DNA of 64,000 nucleotides, taken from Sphingobacterium sp. CZ-UAM (GTDB taxonomy: Bacteria > Bacteroidota > Bacteroidia > Sphingobacteriales > Sphingobacteriaceae). The stretch is taken from NCBI RefSeq assembly GCF_002000245.1, contig NZ_MTCM01000004.1, positions 362,948 to 426,947 on the forward strand. Reading direction: 5' to 3'. Below are positions 7,896 to 17,245 of this stretch, piece by piece. The notes beneath the pieces are model-generated. The model ran no database searches. It had not been told where the DNA came from and saw only the letters and a list, made by a program, of their open reading frames with translations. Positions within the stretch are counted from its first letter, which is position 1. The number at the start of each line of letters is the position of its first letter. A program made the position numbers and the translations under genes.

Positions 7896-10800
7896 TTAGA
7901 ATGTAAACTGAATCCCAAAGGAATAGGACTTGGTAAAAGGAAAGATATAACGATCTACTCCAGTACTTAATACACCAGATGGCGCAAATTCGGGATCAAT
8001 CCCTTTGTACTTGGTCCATGTATACATATTTTGTCCACTGATATAAAACCTTAGATTTTCTGAACGGATGGCATGCAATAGATTTTTAGGCAAAGTATAA
8101 CCTAACTGTAGTTGGCGCAGTCTGATAAAGTCTCCCGATTCCAAAAAGCGTGTAGACTCACGGCTATTGCCATTTTGGTCCTCCAACACCGCACGTGGTA
8201 TATCGGTATTGCGATTATTTTCGGTCCAAGCGTTTAATGTACTGCTCAAGAAGTTGGATCCCGAACTCATGGCTTCAAAAAAGTATCGGTTTCCATTATA
8301 TAGTTTATGTCCCCAGCCGCTTCCGATCAAAGCCGAAAAATCAAAGCCCTTATAAGAAGCACCAAGGTTCAAGCCTACTTCCAATTTAGGGATCCCTGTC
8401 CCACTATATTTCTTATCTTCATCATCAATCACACCATTGCCATCGACATCGACAAAACGGATATCGCCTGGTTTAGCTTTATCTTGAAGAAGCTTTCCAT
8501 CTTTATTGATGTATTTGTTTACTTCTTCCATACTCTGAAAAATTCCGTCTGTTTGATATAAGAAAAATGCTCCTATCGGATAGCCTGCACGCGTTTGGTT
8601 AGGGTAATGCTCTGTCCCAAATTTTAGACCTGTTCCAAAAAGTGTCTGCTCATCATCCGCAAGTCGAACTACTTTGTTTTTTAGAGTGGATAGATTCAAG
8701 CCTATATCATATTGAAAATCATTTTTCCGATTTGCATACTTAAGTTCTACCTCGAAACCAGTATTTCGGATTTCGCCAACATTTAACACTGGATCCAATA
8801 TACCCGCAGATGGAGCTATTTTTCTTGTGATCAATAGATCATTGGTGGTCTTCACAAAATAATTGACCGATCCGCGCAAGACGTTGTTGAATAAACCAAA
8901 GTCGGCGCCGATATTTTTTGACTCGGTCGTTTCCCAACTCAGCAAGCGATTCTCAAGCCCCATCGCTATACTACCGGGCCACGGATTACCACTTCCTTTT
9001 ACATAGCCCATATATAGGCTGTTGTACGTGCTGATAAGGGCCTGATGGTCATAATAACCTAGCGCTACCTCATTCCCCAGTTTTCCCCAACTCCCCCGTA
9101 ATTTCAGGCTCGAAACAAAGGAATCTTTTGGAAAAAATTCTTCTTCATCCACCTTCCAGCCCAGTGCAACGGAAGGGAAATATCCGTAACGATTATCTCT
9201 TCCAAATTTTGATGACCCGTCACGACGCAAAGTCATTTGTACAAGGTAACGGTCAGCATAGGAATAATTGACACGACCAAAAATAGACATCCGATTATAG
9301 TAGTATTTGGAACCATCTGCAGAAAACGTCCCGCCTTGTCCCGAACTGATCGTCATAAAATTTGGGTCCAGAAACCCTTCTGCGCTCTCTTTAGTCACTA
9401 GCCCTCCATTCTCAACGGAATAGACAATCTTTTTACCTTCTACTCCTACATTATTCCAATTGGATTCCTGCTGATTAAAGGAGGTCCCCAGAAGTGCATT
9501 GATGCTATGCTTTCCAAAATCTCCTTTGTAATTTAAAAGATTATCAAAGACCTGCTCCTGCCAATAGCTACGACCTTCCGAATAAAAAGGAAATTCATAA
9601 GGGTTCTTTTCATCAGAGGCAAATGGTGGATAATGGAAATAGTCCTGCGTATTAATCGCATTAAAAGCATAACTTGTTTTAAAGGTTAGGCCTTTCATGA
9701 TGTCTACGCTAACAAAAGCATTTCCTGCGAAATCCTGCTTTTTTGTCCAACTCGTTTTATAATGCTCGTCGGCAACAACATTGACATTATTGGGAATACC
9801 ACCCCAATTTGTCAAACCAAAACCACCTTTTTGTGCCGTATCATAAACAGGTACCAAAGGTGAAATCATGTAGGCTTCTTTTAAACTAAAATTGGGACCA
9901 TGATATTTCGAATTCGTGTAGGCCATATTCCCTTCCACGGTGAAAATATTCTTCTTGGTTCCCAATTTCATACGGACATTTTCTTTTTTGAAATCGTTCG
10001 CGATAACGACGCCTTTGTCATTACTTAAATTCGCTGACAGAGAATAGCGGGTATTGTCTTGTCCACCGCGGATGGCAACACTATTCGCCGTGGAAAGTCC
10101 TGTGCGGAATACCTCCTCTTGCCAATCGGTATTATTGTTACCTGGCTTGTTGATATAGTCAGGGAGTTTGACTGGCGTCGTAGCATACTTATTGTATTCG
10201 TCATACATTTGACGGTGCACTTTCACATAACCGTCAGCATCGAGTACTTTTAGTCGATTAGACGTTTCTGTTACATTCGTAAAGCTATTGATGTCTACAA
10301 GAATTTTTCCGGCTTTACCAGCTTTCGTTGTGACGATAACAACACCATTGGCAGCCACAGAACCATATATTGCGGCAGCGGCACCATCTTTAAGTACCTC
10401 CATGCTCTCAATATCATTCGGGTTGACATTACTGATTGTACCTGGGAACCCATCTATGATATACAGTGGTTCATTACTGCCAAAGGTATTGACCCCACGG
10501 ATCTTGACCTGTACCCCTGCTCCGGCAATACCACTATTTTTTTGCACATTGACACCAGCAGCTACCCCCTGCAATGCCTCTGCGGGGTTTGTCGTTGCGC
10601 GTTTCGACAGATCTTTTGTATTAATGCTCGCTATTGCACCTGTGACATCAGACTTCTTTAATGTACCGTATCCAATCACAACGACCTCCTCAAGTTCTCT
10701 ATTTCCACTAGTTAAGGTGATATCGACATCTTTTCCCGCTTGTACATTAATTTGTTGGTTTTGGTACCCCACATAGCTAAGCTGAAGTAAATCCTTCGTA

Positions 10801-11240
10801 TTGACTTCCAACGAAAAAGCACCGGATAGATCTGTAGCAACGGTCTTCCCACTGCCTATAGCATGTATACTTACCCCCGCTAGTGGCTCCCCTTTTTCAT
10901 TTACTACATTTCCTTTTACTTGCCCCTTTTGTTGTTTATTTCCAACCTTAGGTTTTAACAAAATCCGTTTCCCCGCAATGTCGTATGTAATCGAGCTCTC
11001 CTGTAACGCATCTTTCAACAATGCTTCCAAGCTGCTTGCCTGACTATCATAGAAAAGTGGTGTCTTGACATCTACATCCGAATTACTGAACATAAATGAA
11101 TAGCCATACTTCTTCTCAACAATCTCGATAAGTGACTTAAGATTTGAAGACTCCTTTTTGCCCGATACCTGCTGCGCATTTACAGCAAAGAAGGTCTGGC
11201 TGAGGAGCAAAAGACTCATCAGAATAGGTTTCTTTTTCAT
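7896..11240 (-). CDS. SusC/RagA family TonB-dependent transporter with STN domain
   Basis: The 1114-residue product has a signal peptide and then an STN (secretin/TonB short N-terminal) domain at about residues 35-97, typical of transducing receptors that signal to a FecR anti-sigma factor. A carboxypeptidase-regulatory-like domain follows (about 110-180; GEPLAGVSIHAIGSG), then EEVVVIGYGTLKKSDVTGAI at the plug start, the plug with PLYIIDGFPGTI, and a long C-terminal beta barrel. It imports the substrate presented by the adjacent SusD. The STN domain and upstream FecR/ECF genes mean expression is probably induced by trans-envelope signalling when substrate occupies the receptor. Length is usual for SusC proteins with an STN domain. 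Confidence 0.96.
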   Translation of the reverse strand: MKKKPILMSLLLLSQTFFAVNAQQVSGKKESSNLKSLIEIVEKKYGYSFMFSNSDVDVKTPLFYDSQASSLEALLKDALQESSITYDIAGKRILLKPKVGNKQQKGQVKGNVVNEKGEPLAGVSIHAIGSGKTVATDLSGAFSLEVNTKDLLQLSYVGYQNQQINVQAGKDVDITLTSGNRELEEVVVIGYGTLKKSDVTGAIASINTKDLSKRATTNPAEALQGVAAGVNVQKNSGIAGAGVQVKIRGVNTFGSNEPLYIIDGFPGTISNVNPNDIESMEVLKDGAAAAIYGSVAANGVVIVTTKAGKAGKILVDINSFTNVTETSNRLKVLDADGYVKVHRQMYDEYNKYATTPVKLPDYINKPGNNNTDWQEEVFRTGLSTANSVAIRGGQDNTRYSLSANLSNDKGVVIANDFKKENVRMKLGTKKNIFTVEGNMAYTNSKYHGPNFSLKEAYMISPLVPVYDTAQKGGFGLTNWGGIPNNVNVVADEHYKTSWTKKQDFAGNAFVSVDIMKGLTFKTSYAFNAINTQDYFHYPPFASDEKNPYEFPFYSEGRSYWQEQVFDNLLNYKGDFGKHSINALLGTSFNQQESNWNNVGVEGKKIVYSVENGGLVTKESAEGFLDPNFMTISSGQGGTFSADGSKYYYNRMSIFGRVNYSYADRYLVQMTLRRDGSSKFGRDNRYGYFPSVALGWKVDEEEFFPKDSFVSSLKLRGSWGKLGNEVALGYYDHQALISTYNSLYMGYVKGSGNPWPGSIAMGLENRLLSWETTESKNIGADFGLFNNVLRGSVNYFVKTTNDLLITRKIAPSAGILDPVLNVGEIRNTGFEVELKYANRKNDFQYDIGLNLSTLKNKVVRLADDEQTLFGTGLKFGTEHYPNQTRAGYPIGAFFLYQTDGIFQSMEEVNKYINKDGKLLQDKAKPGDIRFVDVDGNGVIDDEDKKYSGTGIPKLEVGLNLGASYKGFDFSALIGSGWGHKLYNGNRYFFEAMSSGSNFLSSTLNAWTENNRNTDIPRAVLEDQNGNSRESTRFLESGDFIRLRQLQLGYTLPKNLLHAIRSENLRFYISGQNMYTWTKYKGIDPEFAPSGVLSTGVDRYIFPFTKSYSFGIQFTF

Positions 11241-11290
11241 AATTTTTTGGTATATTTTTGTTTTAAGTAGTTTACATCATTAATTTTTGG

Positions 11291-12307
11291 TTATTGCTTT
11301 TTTGAAACTATAGCAACAGATTTGCCAGCTATTGTATAGTGAATTGGTGTAATGACATTGATCAATTCCAAAATTTCACGTAGACTTTCAGTTTTCACTT
11401 TGAATGTATAATGTCTATCAGACTCTGCCCCCTTCCAGGCAATATCGACACCATACCACCGCTCTAATTTCTTAAGAACACTTTCCAAAGATTCGTTCTC
11501 AAAAACAAGTTCCTCAGATTTCCATGTGCTATATTGTACCGCGTCCAATTGCCGTATCTGCGTATACCGACCAGTCCGTTTATCCAATTGGATCCAATCA
11601 TTAGGTTTTAATTCTCCGACCAATTGCCCTTTTTTATCTTTTATCGCAACTTTTCCACGCAACAAGGACACCTCTATTTTGGCATCATCCGCATAGGCTG
11701 AAACATCGAAAGCAGTTCCTTTCACGACGACATCCAAATGGGAAGTCTGCACGGTGAACGGCATATTTACTTTTTTCACCACATCAAAAAATGCCTCGCC
11801 TTCGAGTGTAATCTTCCGATCATGTTGATTGAATGCATGCGAATAGCTCATCTTGGTTCCCGCATTTAACCAAGCTTTGGATCCATCAGGTAATATAACC
11901 TGTGACTTCTGCCCCAAAGCAGTATAAACAATTGTCTGCTCCTGCGAAGATGCATTCATTGAAATATTACGCTGGATAAAATACGTTCCCAATGTCCCTG
12001 ATAGAAAAATAAGAATCGCAGCAGCACTGACCAACCACCAAAAACGCTTACGGTCAAAAACAATAGTTTTTACGACAGGTTGTATACGATCTTGGATTTT
12101 ATCCCATATCCGTGGACGATCTGCCCGATCGATGATCAGTGGCAATTCTTTGAGATGTATCCATTCGTTTTCCAGCTGCAAAAGATAATGACGATTTTGT
12201 TCACTTGAATCGAGCCAAGCTACAATCGCTTCATTTTCCTTTACATCACTCTCTTTTTTTAGATATCGAACTAATTGCTCCAGTGACGGCTTATAACTGC
12301 TATTCAT
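11291..12307 (-). CDS. FecR family anti-sigma factor
   Basis: From the ATG at 12307 the protein has 338 residues; a GTG nine codons upstream is an alternative. The N-terminal cytoplasmic part (residues 1-90) would bind the sigma factor, one TM helix lies near 95-115 (WWLVSAAAILIFLSGTLG), and the periplasmic FecR domain follows (ILPDGSKAWLNAGTKMSY, EGEAFFDV, GTAFDVSAY). The C-terminal DUF4974-type segment (ESLESVLKKLERWYGVDI, REILELINVITP) resembles an STN-like fold and probably contacts the SusC signalling domain. It is 75 bp downstream of the sigma gene and 50 bp upstream of susC. Confidence 0.94.
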   Translation of the reverse strand: MNSSYKPSLEQLVRYLKKESDVKENEAIVAWLDSSEQNRHYLLQLENEWIHLKELPLIIDRADRPRIWDKIQDRIQPVVKTIVFDRKRFWWLVSAAAILIFLSGTLGTYFIQRNISMNASSQEQTIVYTALGQKSQVILPDGSKAWLNAGTKMSYSHAFNQHDRKITLEGEAFFDVVKKVNMPFTVQTSHLDVVVKGTAFDVSAYADDAKIEVSLLRGKVAIKDKKGQLVGELKPNDWIQLDKRTGRYTQIRQLDAVQYSTWKSEELVFENESLESVLKKLERWYGVDIAWKGAESDRHYTFKVKTESLREILELINVITPIHYTIAGKSVAIVSKKQ

Positions 12308-12382
12308 TATTTTGGGTTTACGACAAATAGACACCTAGAGCGGAGAAAACCCCTAAAAGATTTTGTATTTTTTTTTAAATAT

Positions 12383-12979
12383 TTAAACAAGTGTGGAAAG
12401 CCCCGCACCACACATCGTTAAAACCAACAAAATCGAATCTGGATACAGTATTTGATAGCGTTCAAGTATATGTGCCCGTATCTTTTTAGACGCAATGGAC
12501 ATCTGATTTTCGACAGTCTTGATGGATATTTGCAGTTCATGGGCGGCCTGCTGATAGGTCTTCTGTTCTTCCTTACAGTATTGATAGACGATTCTACATT
12601 TTTCGGGCAGTTTACCAATCGCTTCCTGATACACAAGGGAAAACTCCTCCATATTGATACACTCCTCTGCCTCCTGACGAGTCATTTCTTCCTTAAACCA
12701 ACGCTCCAAATGAGCGGTACGTGTACTTTCATTGCGTAAAGCATTGAGTACACGATTACGGGCTGCCCGATAAAGATAGGTCTTGACATGGAAAATATGG
12801 ATTTGCTCCCGATCTTCCCATAGTTTAACAAACACATCCTGCAAACAGTCCTCCACCAACTGTACATCACGCGTATAATACCCTAAAAAACGGCATAGCT
12901 CATCAAAATAATGATGAAACACTTCTTCCAGTGCTTCTTCATTAATCAGCAGTCCATCCATCAAGGTATTTTTACTCAT
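12383..12979 (-). CDS. ECF RNA polymerase sigma factor
   Basis: The 198-residue protein has a sigma-70 region 2 (FHHYFDELCRFLGYYTRD, VEDCLQDVFVKLWEDRE, LYRAARNRVLNALRN) and a region 4 HTH (LPEKCRIVYQYCKEEQKTYQQAAHEL, ISIKTVENQMSIASKKI). It belongs to the Bacteroidota FecI-like ECF group that pairs with FecR and SusC. It should direct transcription of the downstream susCD operon. A hydrophobic C-terminal tail of about 20 residues (ILLVLTMCGAG) follows region 4 and is a little unusual for a sigma factor. Confidence 0.94.
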   Translation of the reverse strand: MSKNTLMDGLLINEEALEEVFHHYFDELCRFLGYYTRDVQLVEDCLQDVFVKLWEDREQIHIFHVKTYLYRAARNRVLNALRNESTRTAHLERWFKEEMTRQEAEECINMEEFSLVYQEAIGKLPEKCRIVYQYCKEEQKTYQQAAHELQISIKTVENQMSIASKKIRAHILERYQILYPDSILLVLTMCGAGLSTLV

Positions 12980-13152
12980 TTATTAGGTTTTGCGACTAAG
13001 CTATAAAATAAAACAAGATTTACAAAAAAAAGTAAGTGTGCTCATTTTAACATATTTTGCACGGATCTTCACTATTTCTATTTTAAATCTGCATCTACAT
13101 ACTTTAAAAATCTAAAAGACTAAATTTCAGTGATTCTCTGAATACCTTCTCA

Positions 13153-13192
13153 TAAAAAAAGACCTGCCAGTTGTGGCAAGTCTTCTTTTTTA
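13153..13192 (-). terminator. Terminator downstream of hemE
   Basis: Arms 13161-13169 and 13174-13182 pair with one mismatch around a 4-nt loop, flanked by an A run at 13154-13160, which is a T run on the minus strand, and by T-rich sequence on the other side. It ends the histidine-kinase to hemE operon. Confidence 0.6.
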
Positions 13193-13251
13193 TGGATCAG
13201 ATATTTATCTCAATCTTAGTTCTTGTTTTCGGTATCTATCTCCTGAAAAAC

Positions 13252-14289
13252 TTAGTATCTAAATTCTTTTACGACCTCGATTGCATATTTCACATTATCA
13301 AACGGAATATCAGGCATAATACCATGTCCCAAGTTGAATATAAAACCATTCTCTCCACGCATGCGTTCAAATAATTCTATAATTTTCTTTTTGATAACAG
13401 GCTTTTCAGCATACAGTACAAACGGATCTAAATTCCCTTGAACTGCTATTCCCTGCGGCAACGATTGTTTCATATTTTTTAGATCTGCGTTCCAGTCGAT
13501 CGAAACCACATCTGGCTGCGCCTCTACCATCATCGGAGCAAAGACAGATGATCCTTTACAGAAAGATATGACAGGAATATCCTTGCGATTCAATCTGGAG
13601 ATGATCTGTTTATTATAATAATGTGAAAAATCACGATAATCATTCCATGACAAAGCCAAAGCCCAGCTATCAAATAATTGAATCGCATTTACGCCGGCTG
13701 CAATCTGCATATTAAGATATTCTACAGTTACATCAGCAATCTTTTGAAGGATGGTATGTGCCAATTCAGGTTGATTGTTCAACATCAACTTCGTCAATTT
13801 GAAATCTTTTGATGAACCACCTTCAACCAAATAACTTAAAATGGTAAAGGGTGCTCCTGCAAACCCGATCAAGGGGATACGATTATCTAGACGCTGTTGA
13901 ATTACTTTGATGGCATCTGCTACATATTGCAATTTGTCCAGACAGTCAATTGATAATGCTTCTGCATCTTTTACAGAACGAACTGGATTAGAAAAACGGG
14001 GGCCTACTCCCTGCTCAAATGAAAGATCTCCACCCATTGCCTCAGCTGTGACTAAAATATCCGAAAACAAGATCGCTGCATCTATTCCCAACAAATCTAC
14101 GGGCAACATCGTTACGTCTGCTGCAATCTCTGGTGTTTTGCACATTTCGAGAAAAGAATACTTGTTTTTGATATCCCAGTATTCTTTCATAAAGCGTCCA
14201 GCCTGACGCATCATCCACACAGGAGGTCTCTCCGTTTGCTGCGAAAATGCAGCTCTAATCAATAAGTCGTTTTGTAAAGTAGTACTCAC
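13252..14289 (-). CDS. hemE: Uroporphyrinogen decarboxylase
   Basis: The 345-residue product carries the family N-terminal signature PPVWMMRQAGRFMKEY, the substrate-pocket FSDILV, and LVEGGSSKDF, GFAGAPFTIL and NLGHGIMPDIP. HemE converts uroporphyrinogen III to coproporphyrinogen III in haem synthesis by four decarboxylations. The start is a GTG at 14289, whose first G is also the last base of the upstream TAG stop (TAGTG). This 1-bp overlap and the lack of any better ATG support the GTG and suggest translational coupling to the TPR gene. It is the last gene of an operon that begins with a two-component system. Confidence 0.95.
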   Translation of the reverse strand: MSTTLQNDLLIRAAFSQQTERPPVWMMRQAGRFMKEYWDIKNKYSFLEMCKTPEIAADVTMLPVDLLGIDAAILFSDILVTAEAMGGDLSFEQGVGPRFSNPVRSVKDAEALSIDCLDKLQYVADAIKVIQQRLDNRIPLIGFAGAPFTILSYLVEGGSSKDFKLTKLMLNNQPELAHTILQKIADVTVEYLNMQIAAGVNAIQLFDSWALALSWNDYRDFSHYYNKQIISRLNRKDIPVISFCKGSSVFAPMMVEAQPDVVSIDWNADLKNMKQSLPQGIAVQGNLDPFVLYAEKPVIKKKIIELFERMRGENGFIFNLGHGIMPDIPFDNVKYAIEVVKEFRY

Positions 14290-14807
14290 TATAAATGTTT
14301 TGAAATTTCGTTTTCTATTTTTGTAATAATACTGGCCTGTCTTGCGGTCAAATGTAATTTGTTGGCCACGTCTGTATACGCCCTTGCTCGTTCATAATCC
14401 GTCTTTCGTAGTGCAATATTAGCCAGATTGATCATTACCATACCTTTTTCATTATCTTTTTTCCAAGGCAAGCGGGAAGCCAGCTGAAAATGGTATTCAG
14501 CCTCATCGATACGCTCCTCTTTCAAGGCTATATTTCCCATCATAAATTCGTAGAAATTACGACGTCCCTTACGAAGGGTATCCGGATTTTTTATCTCAGA
14601 CAATAAGCTTTTTGTCTTTTCATAGTCTTGTCGATGAAAAGCTTGTGTTGCCAAGAAAACTGAACCTTCCCGGAAATGGCTCCAGATTAAATAACCAATT
14701 CCCCCAGCAAGCAATACAGATGTTTGATAGTGTCCTTGATATAAACCATAGCCCAAAAGTAATGCAGCAATAAAAATAACGGCTATTCTAGCCTTAATCG
14801 TCATCAT
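14289..14807 (-). CDS. Membrane-anchored TPR-like protein of unknown function
   Basis: The 172-residue protein has two N-terminal hydrophobic helices (about 7-23 and 29-44), then about 125 residues that read as two to three tetratricopeptide-like helical hairpins (LATQAFHRQDYEKTKSLLSE, FMMGNIALKEERIDEAEYHF, MVMINLANIALRKTDYERA). I know of no assigned function; such proteins usually hold protein complexes at the membrane. It starts 10 bp after the response regulator and overlaps hemE by 1 bp. Two adjacent ATGs (14807 and 14804) are equally possible starts. Confidence 0.7.
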   Translation of the reverse strand: MMTIKARIAVIFIAALLLGYGLYQGHYQTSVLLAGGIGYLIWSHFREGSVFLATQAFHRQDYEKTKSLLSEIKNPDTLRKGRRNFYEFMMGNIALKEERIDEAEYHFQLASRLPWKKDNEKGMVMINLANIALRKTDYERARAYTDVANKLHLTARQASIITKIENEISKHL

Positions 14808-14817
14808 CTTTTATCTA

Positions 14818-15525
14818 CTATGCGTTATTGTCGGTAAACTTATAACCAACACCTCGGATAGAATGGAAATAGATCGGATGCTTTTGGTCAGGCTCAAAAT
14901 ATTTCCGGAATGTCAAAATAAAATTGTCTATGGTACGTGTCGATGGATAGACGTCATAATTCCATACAGTCTCTAAAATCTGCTCACGCGAAACCGCTTC
15001 GTTACGACGTTCGATCAACAGTTTCAGCAACATCGTTTCTTTTTTCGTCAATGAGGTAATCGTTCCATCGGCAAGATGCAATTCATAAGAATTAAAATAG
15101 ATGGTTTTGTCACCGATTTGATAAGAGTTCAATTCTTTCAAATCATCTGGTTTCATACCCCGGCGGACCAAATTTCCAACACGAAGAATCAATTCCTCCA
15201 AATTGAAAGGTTTTACCAAATAATCATCAGCACCTTTTTTTAGTCCAGTGATACGGTCTTCACTACTATTTTTGGCAGTCAAAAACATGATAGGAACTTC
15301 TGTATTCTGTAATCGAATGGTTTCCGCAACTTGAAATCCGTCAATTTCAGGGATCATAACGTCCAATATAACAAGATTGAAACGTTCTTCTTTAAAAACT
15401 TTCAATGCTTTTTTTCCATCAGTAGCCGTAGTAACACGGTAACCTTCCATTTCGAGATTCAACTTGATTGCTTCTAACAAGTGTTCTTCATCTTCGACAA
15501 GTAATATTCTTTGTTTACTTTGCAT
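14818..15525 (-). CDS. OmpR/PhoB-family response regulator
   Basis: From the ATG at 15525 the protein has 235 residues. The receiver domain shows the acidic pair in LLVEDEEH, the phospho-acceptor D55 in LVILDVMIP, T83 in FLTAK and K105 in YLVKPF. A winged-helix output domain covers about 130-232 (LTKKETMLLKLLIERRNEAVSREQIL, RTIDNFILTFRKYFE, SIRGVGYKF). It overlaps the kinase gene by 11 nt, so the pair is co-translated. The regulon is unknown. An in-frame TTG at 15534 would add three residues. Confidence 0.95.
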   Translation of the reverse strand: MQSKQRILLVEDEEHLLEAIKLNLEMEGYRVTTATDGKKALKVFKEERFNLVILDVMIPEIDGFQVAETIRLQNTEVPIMFLTAKNSSEDRITGLKKGADDYLVKPFNLEELILRVGNLVRRGMKPDDLKELNSYQIGDKTIYFNSYELHLADGTITSLTKKETMLLKLLIERRNEAVSREQILETVWNYDVYPSTRTIDNFILTFRKYFEPDQKHPIYFHSIRGVGYKFTDNNA

Positions 15526-16390
15526 TTCTTTCAAATGTTACTTCAAAAATACTCCCTTTAGGAGTGTTATCTTTAACTTTAATGGTCGCGTCGTGTTTCT
15601 GCAACACAGTTTTCACGATGTATAACCCCAAACCGGTACCTTTGGTTTTCCGTGTTGCCTCACTTCCCACGCGATAAAACTTATTAAAGATAAGTTTTTT
15701 CTCTTCATCACTGATACCTATCCCATGATCAGCAACAGAAAAAATTATTTTATTGTTCTCCGTATATAATTTAACATCCACCATCGCGCAAGCCGGTGAA
15801 TATTTAATTGCATTCTCAATGAGGTTTGTCACGACATTACTTATCGCAAATTTATCACCATGGATAACAACATCCGACTCCAGATACGGTTTTAATACTT
15901 GTGAGCTACATGAATTTTTTTGAAGCCGATCGACGATTTGCTCCACCAATGAGGTCAAGTTAAAATCCTCCTTGGGCATGCTATAATTGCGGCTGTCCAA
16001 TTTGGTAGTCATCAAAACATTCTCAACCAAATCATCTAACCGCTCAATATCTTTCAGGGAATTTTTTAAAAAAGCCCGCTGTTGTTCTTTATCTAGGTCT
16101 CGTCGCAAAATGGTCTGAATATAAAGTTTGACGGAAGCCAAAGGAGATTTCAATTCATGCGTAATTGCTAAAAGAAAGTTTTGCTGTTGCTGTAATAATT
16201 TCTGTTCCCGCTCAACCAGACGCTTTAAACGCCAAGCCCCCCACAAAAAAATGATCAGAAAGAAAACACCCTCTCCTATAATCATATTCTTTTTGCTCGG
16301 ATCAAAGCGGATGAACATCACTCCCCACCAGATCAGCTGCATCACCGCATAAAACAAAAGGAAATAAAAGAGTAAAAGCGCTTTCTTCAT
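15515..16390 (-). CDS. Two-TM sensor histidine kinase
   Basis: From the ATG at 16390 the kinase has 291 residues. It has two TM helices (about 5-27 and 36-53) joined by only some 10 residues, so there is almost no periplasmic sensor. The HisKA region has ITHELKSPLASVKLY with H78, and the HATPase domain has NLIENAIKYSP, VADHGIGI and KGTGLGLYIV. Signals must be sensed within the membrane or through a partner. A perfect TATTTTTG box (16402-16395) lies 4 nt before this ATG, which rules against the upstream ATG at 16411 and suggests a leaderless message. Confidence 0.93.
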   Translation of the reverse strand: MKKALLLFYFLLFYAVMQLIWWGVMFIRFDPSKKNMIIGEGVFFLIIFLWGAWRLKRLVEREQKLLQQQQNFLLAITHELKSPLASVKLYIQTILRRDLDKEQQRAFLKNSLKDIERLDDLVENVLMTTKLDSRNYSMPKEDFNLTSLVEQIVDRLQKNSCSSQVLKPYLESDVVIHGDKFAISNVVTNLIENAIKYSPACAMVDVKLYTENNKIIFSVADHGIGISDEEKKLIFNKFYRVGSEATRKTKGTGLGLYIVKTVLQKHDATIKVKDNTPKGSIFEVTFERNAK

Positions 16391-16394
16391 GAAG

Positions 16395-16402
16395 CAAAAA
16401 TA
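16395..16402 (-). promoter_or_regulatory. Bacteroidota -7 box for the histidine kinase operon
   Basis: Minus-strand TATTTTTG, exact match to TAnnTTTG, ending 4 nt before the kinase ATG. No clear -33 TTTG at the usual distance was found. Confidence 0.5.
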
Positions 16403-16497
16403 GCTATTCATCAAGGTATTCGGAAATATCCTAAAGATTATGACACAAAGAAGAAAATTAGCCGATTCACAATAAGCTAAAATCTCCTCAGAGATGG

Positions 16498-16505
16498 TAT
16501 CTTTG
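16498..16505 (+). promoter_or_regulatory. Bacteroidota -7 box for the HAD phosphatase gene
   Basis: TATCTTTG, an exact match ending 3 nt before the ATG at 16509. It overlaps an earlier in-frame ATG at 16494, which therefore is unlikely to be the start. Confidence 0.5.
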
Positions 16506-16508
16506 TAT

Positions 16509-17213
16509 ATGTTTAATCGTGAGAAAAAGGATATTTTCTTTGATTTGGATCACACCATCTGGGATTTTGACAAAAATGCCGAAGAAAGTCTCCACGAATT
16601 ATATTTTAAATACAAGTTTGACAGTTTATTTGATAAGGAATCCCCTACCCGTTTCATTGAAACTTATACGATCAACAACCATCGACTTTGGGGATTATAC
16701 CATCATGGAAAGATCTCCAAACCCGAGTTAAGGAAAGCGAGGTTTGCAGATACATTTATCGAGTTGGGTGTAGACCCCGAGTTATTTCCGGAAGAATTCG
16801 AACTGGAATATCTTACAATCTGTCCCCAAAAGACAAATTTATTTCCCCATGCACATGAAACCTTAGCTTACTTGGACGAAAAATACAACCTGCATTTGAT
16901 TTCCAACGGTTTCAAAGAAGCTTGTGAGACCAAATTGAAAAAAAGCAATCTGAACAGATATTTCAAAAATATCTTTATTTCCGAAGTTGTTGGCGTAAAT
17001 AAACCTGACCCGAGGATATTTCAATTTGCATTGGAGACTACAGGTGCAGAAGTACAAAGATCATTGATGATTGGAGATAATCTGGATGCAGATATACGTG
17101 GTGCAATGAATGTGGGAATGGATGCGATCTTCTTTAATCCGAACTGTACGGAAAAACCCGAAGATGTACCCCATATGATCTTCGATCTGAAAGAATTACA
17201 ATCTATATTATAA
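16509..17213 (+). CDS. YjjG-family HAD hydrolase (noncanonical nucleotide 5'-phosphatase)
   Basis: The 234-residue protein shows HAD motif I FFDLDHTIWDFD, motif II LISNG, a motif III lysine in GVNKPDPRIF, and motif IV MIGDNLDADIRGA. The all-alpha cap after motif I and the WDFDKNAEESL wording match YjjG, which dephosphorylates noncanonical pyrimidine nucleoside monophosphates as a house-cleaning enzyme; exact substrates here are unproven. The ATG at 16509 is preferred over 16494 because a -7 promoter box spans 16498-16505. Its stop codon lies inside the palindromic terminator shared with the facing DUF1080 gene. Confidence 0.86.
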   Translation: MFNREKKDIFFDLDHTIWDFDKNAEESLHELYFKYKFDSLFDKESPTRFIETYTINNHRLWGLYHHGKISKPELRKARFADTFIELGVDPELFPEEFELEYLTICPQKTNLFPHAHETLAYLDEKYNLHLISNGFKEACETKLKKSNLNRYFKNIFISEVVGVNKPDPRIFQFALETTGAEVQRSLMIGDNLDADIRGAMNVGMDAIFFNPNCTEKPEDVPHMIFDLKELQSIL

Positions 17214-17245
17214 CAAAAAAGCAGCTTTAAAGCTGCTTTTTTGTT
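17212..17245. terminator. Bidirectional palindromic terminator (HAD gene / DUF1080 gene)
   Basis: A perfect 34-bp palindrome centred at 17228/17229, GC core AGCAGC/GCTGCT flanked by A6 and T6. It overlaps the stop codons of both convergent genes. Confidence 0.85.
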
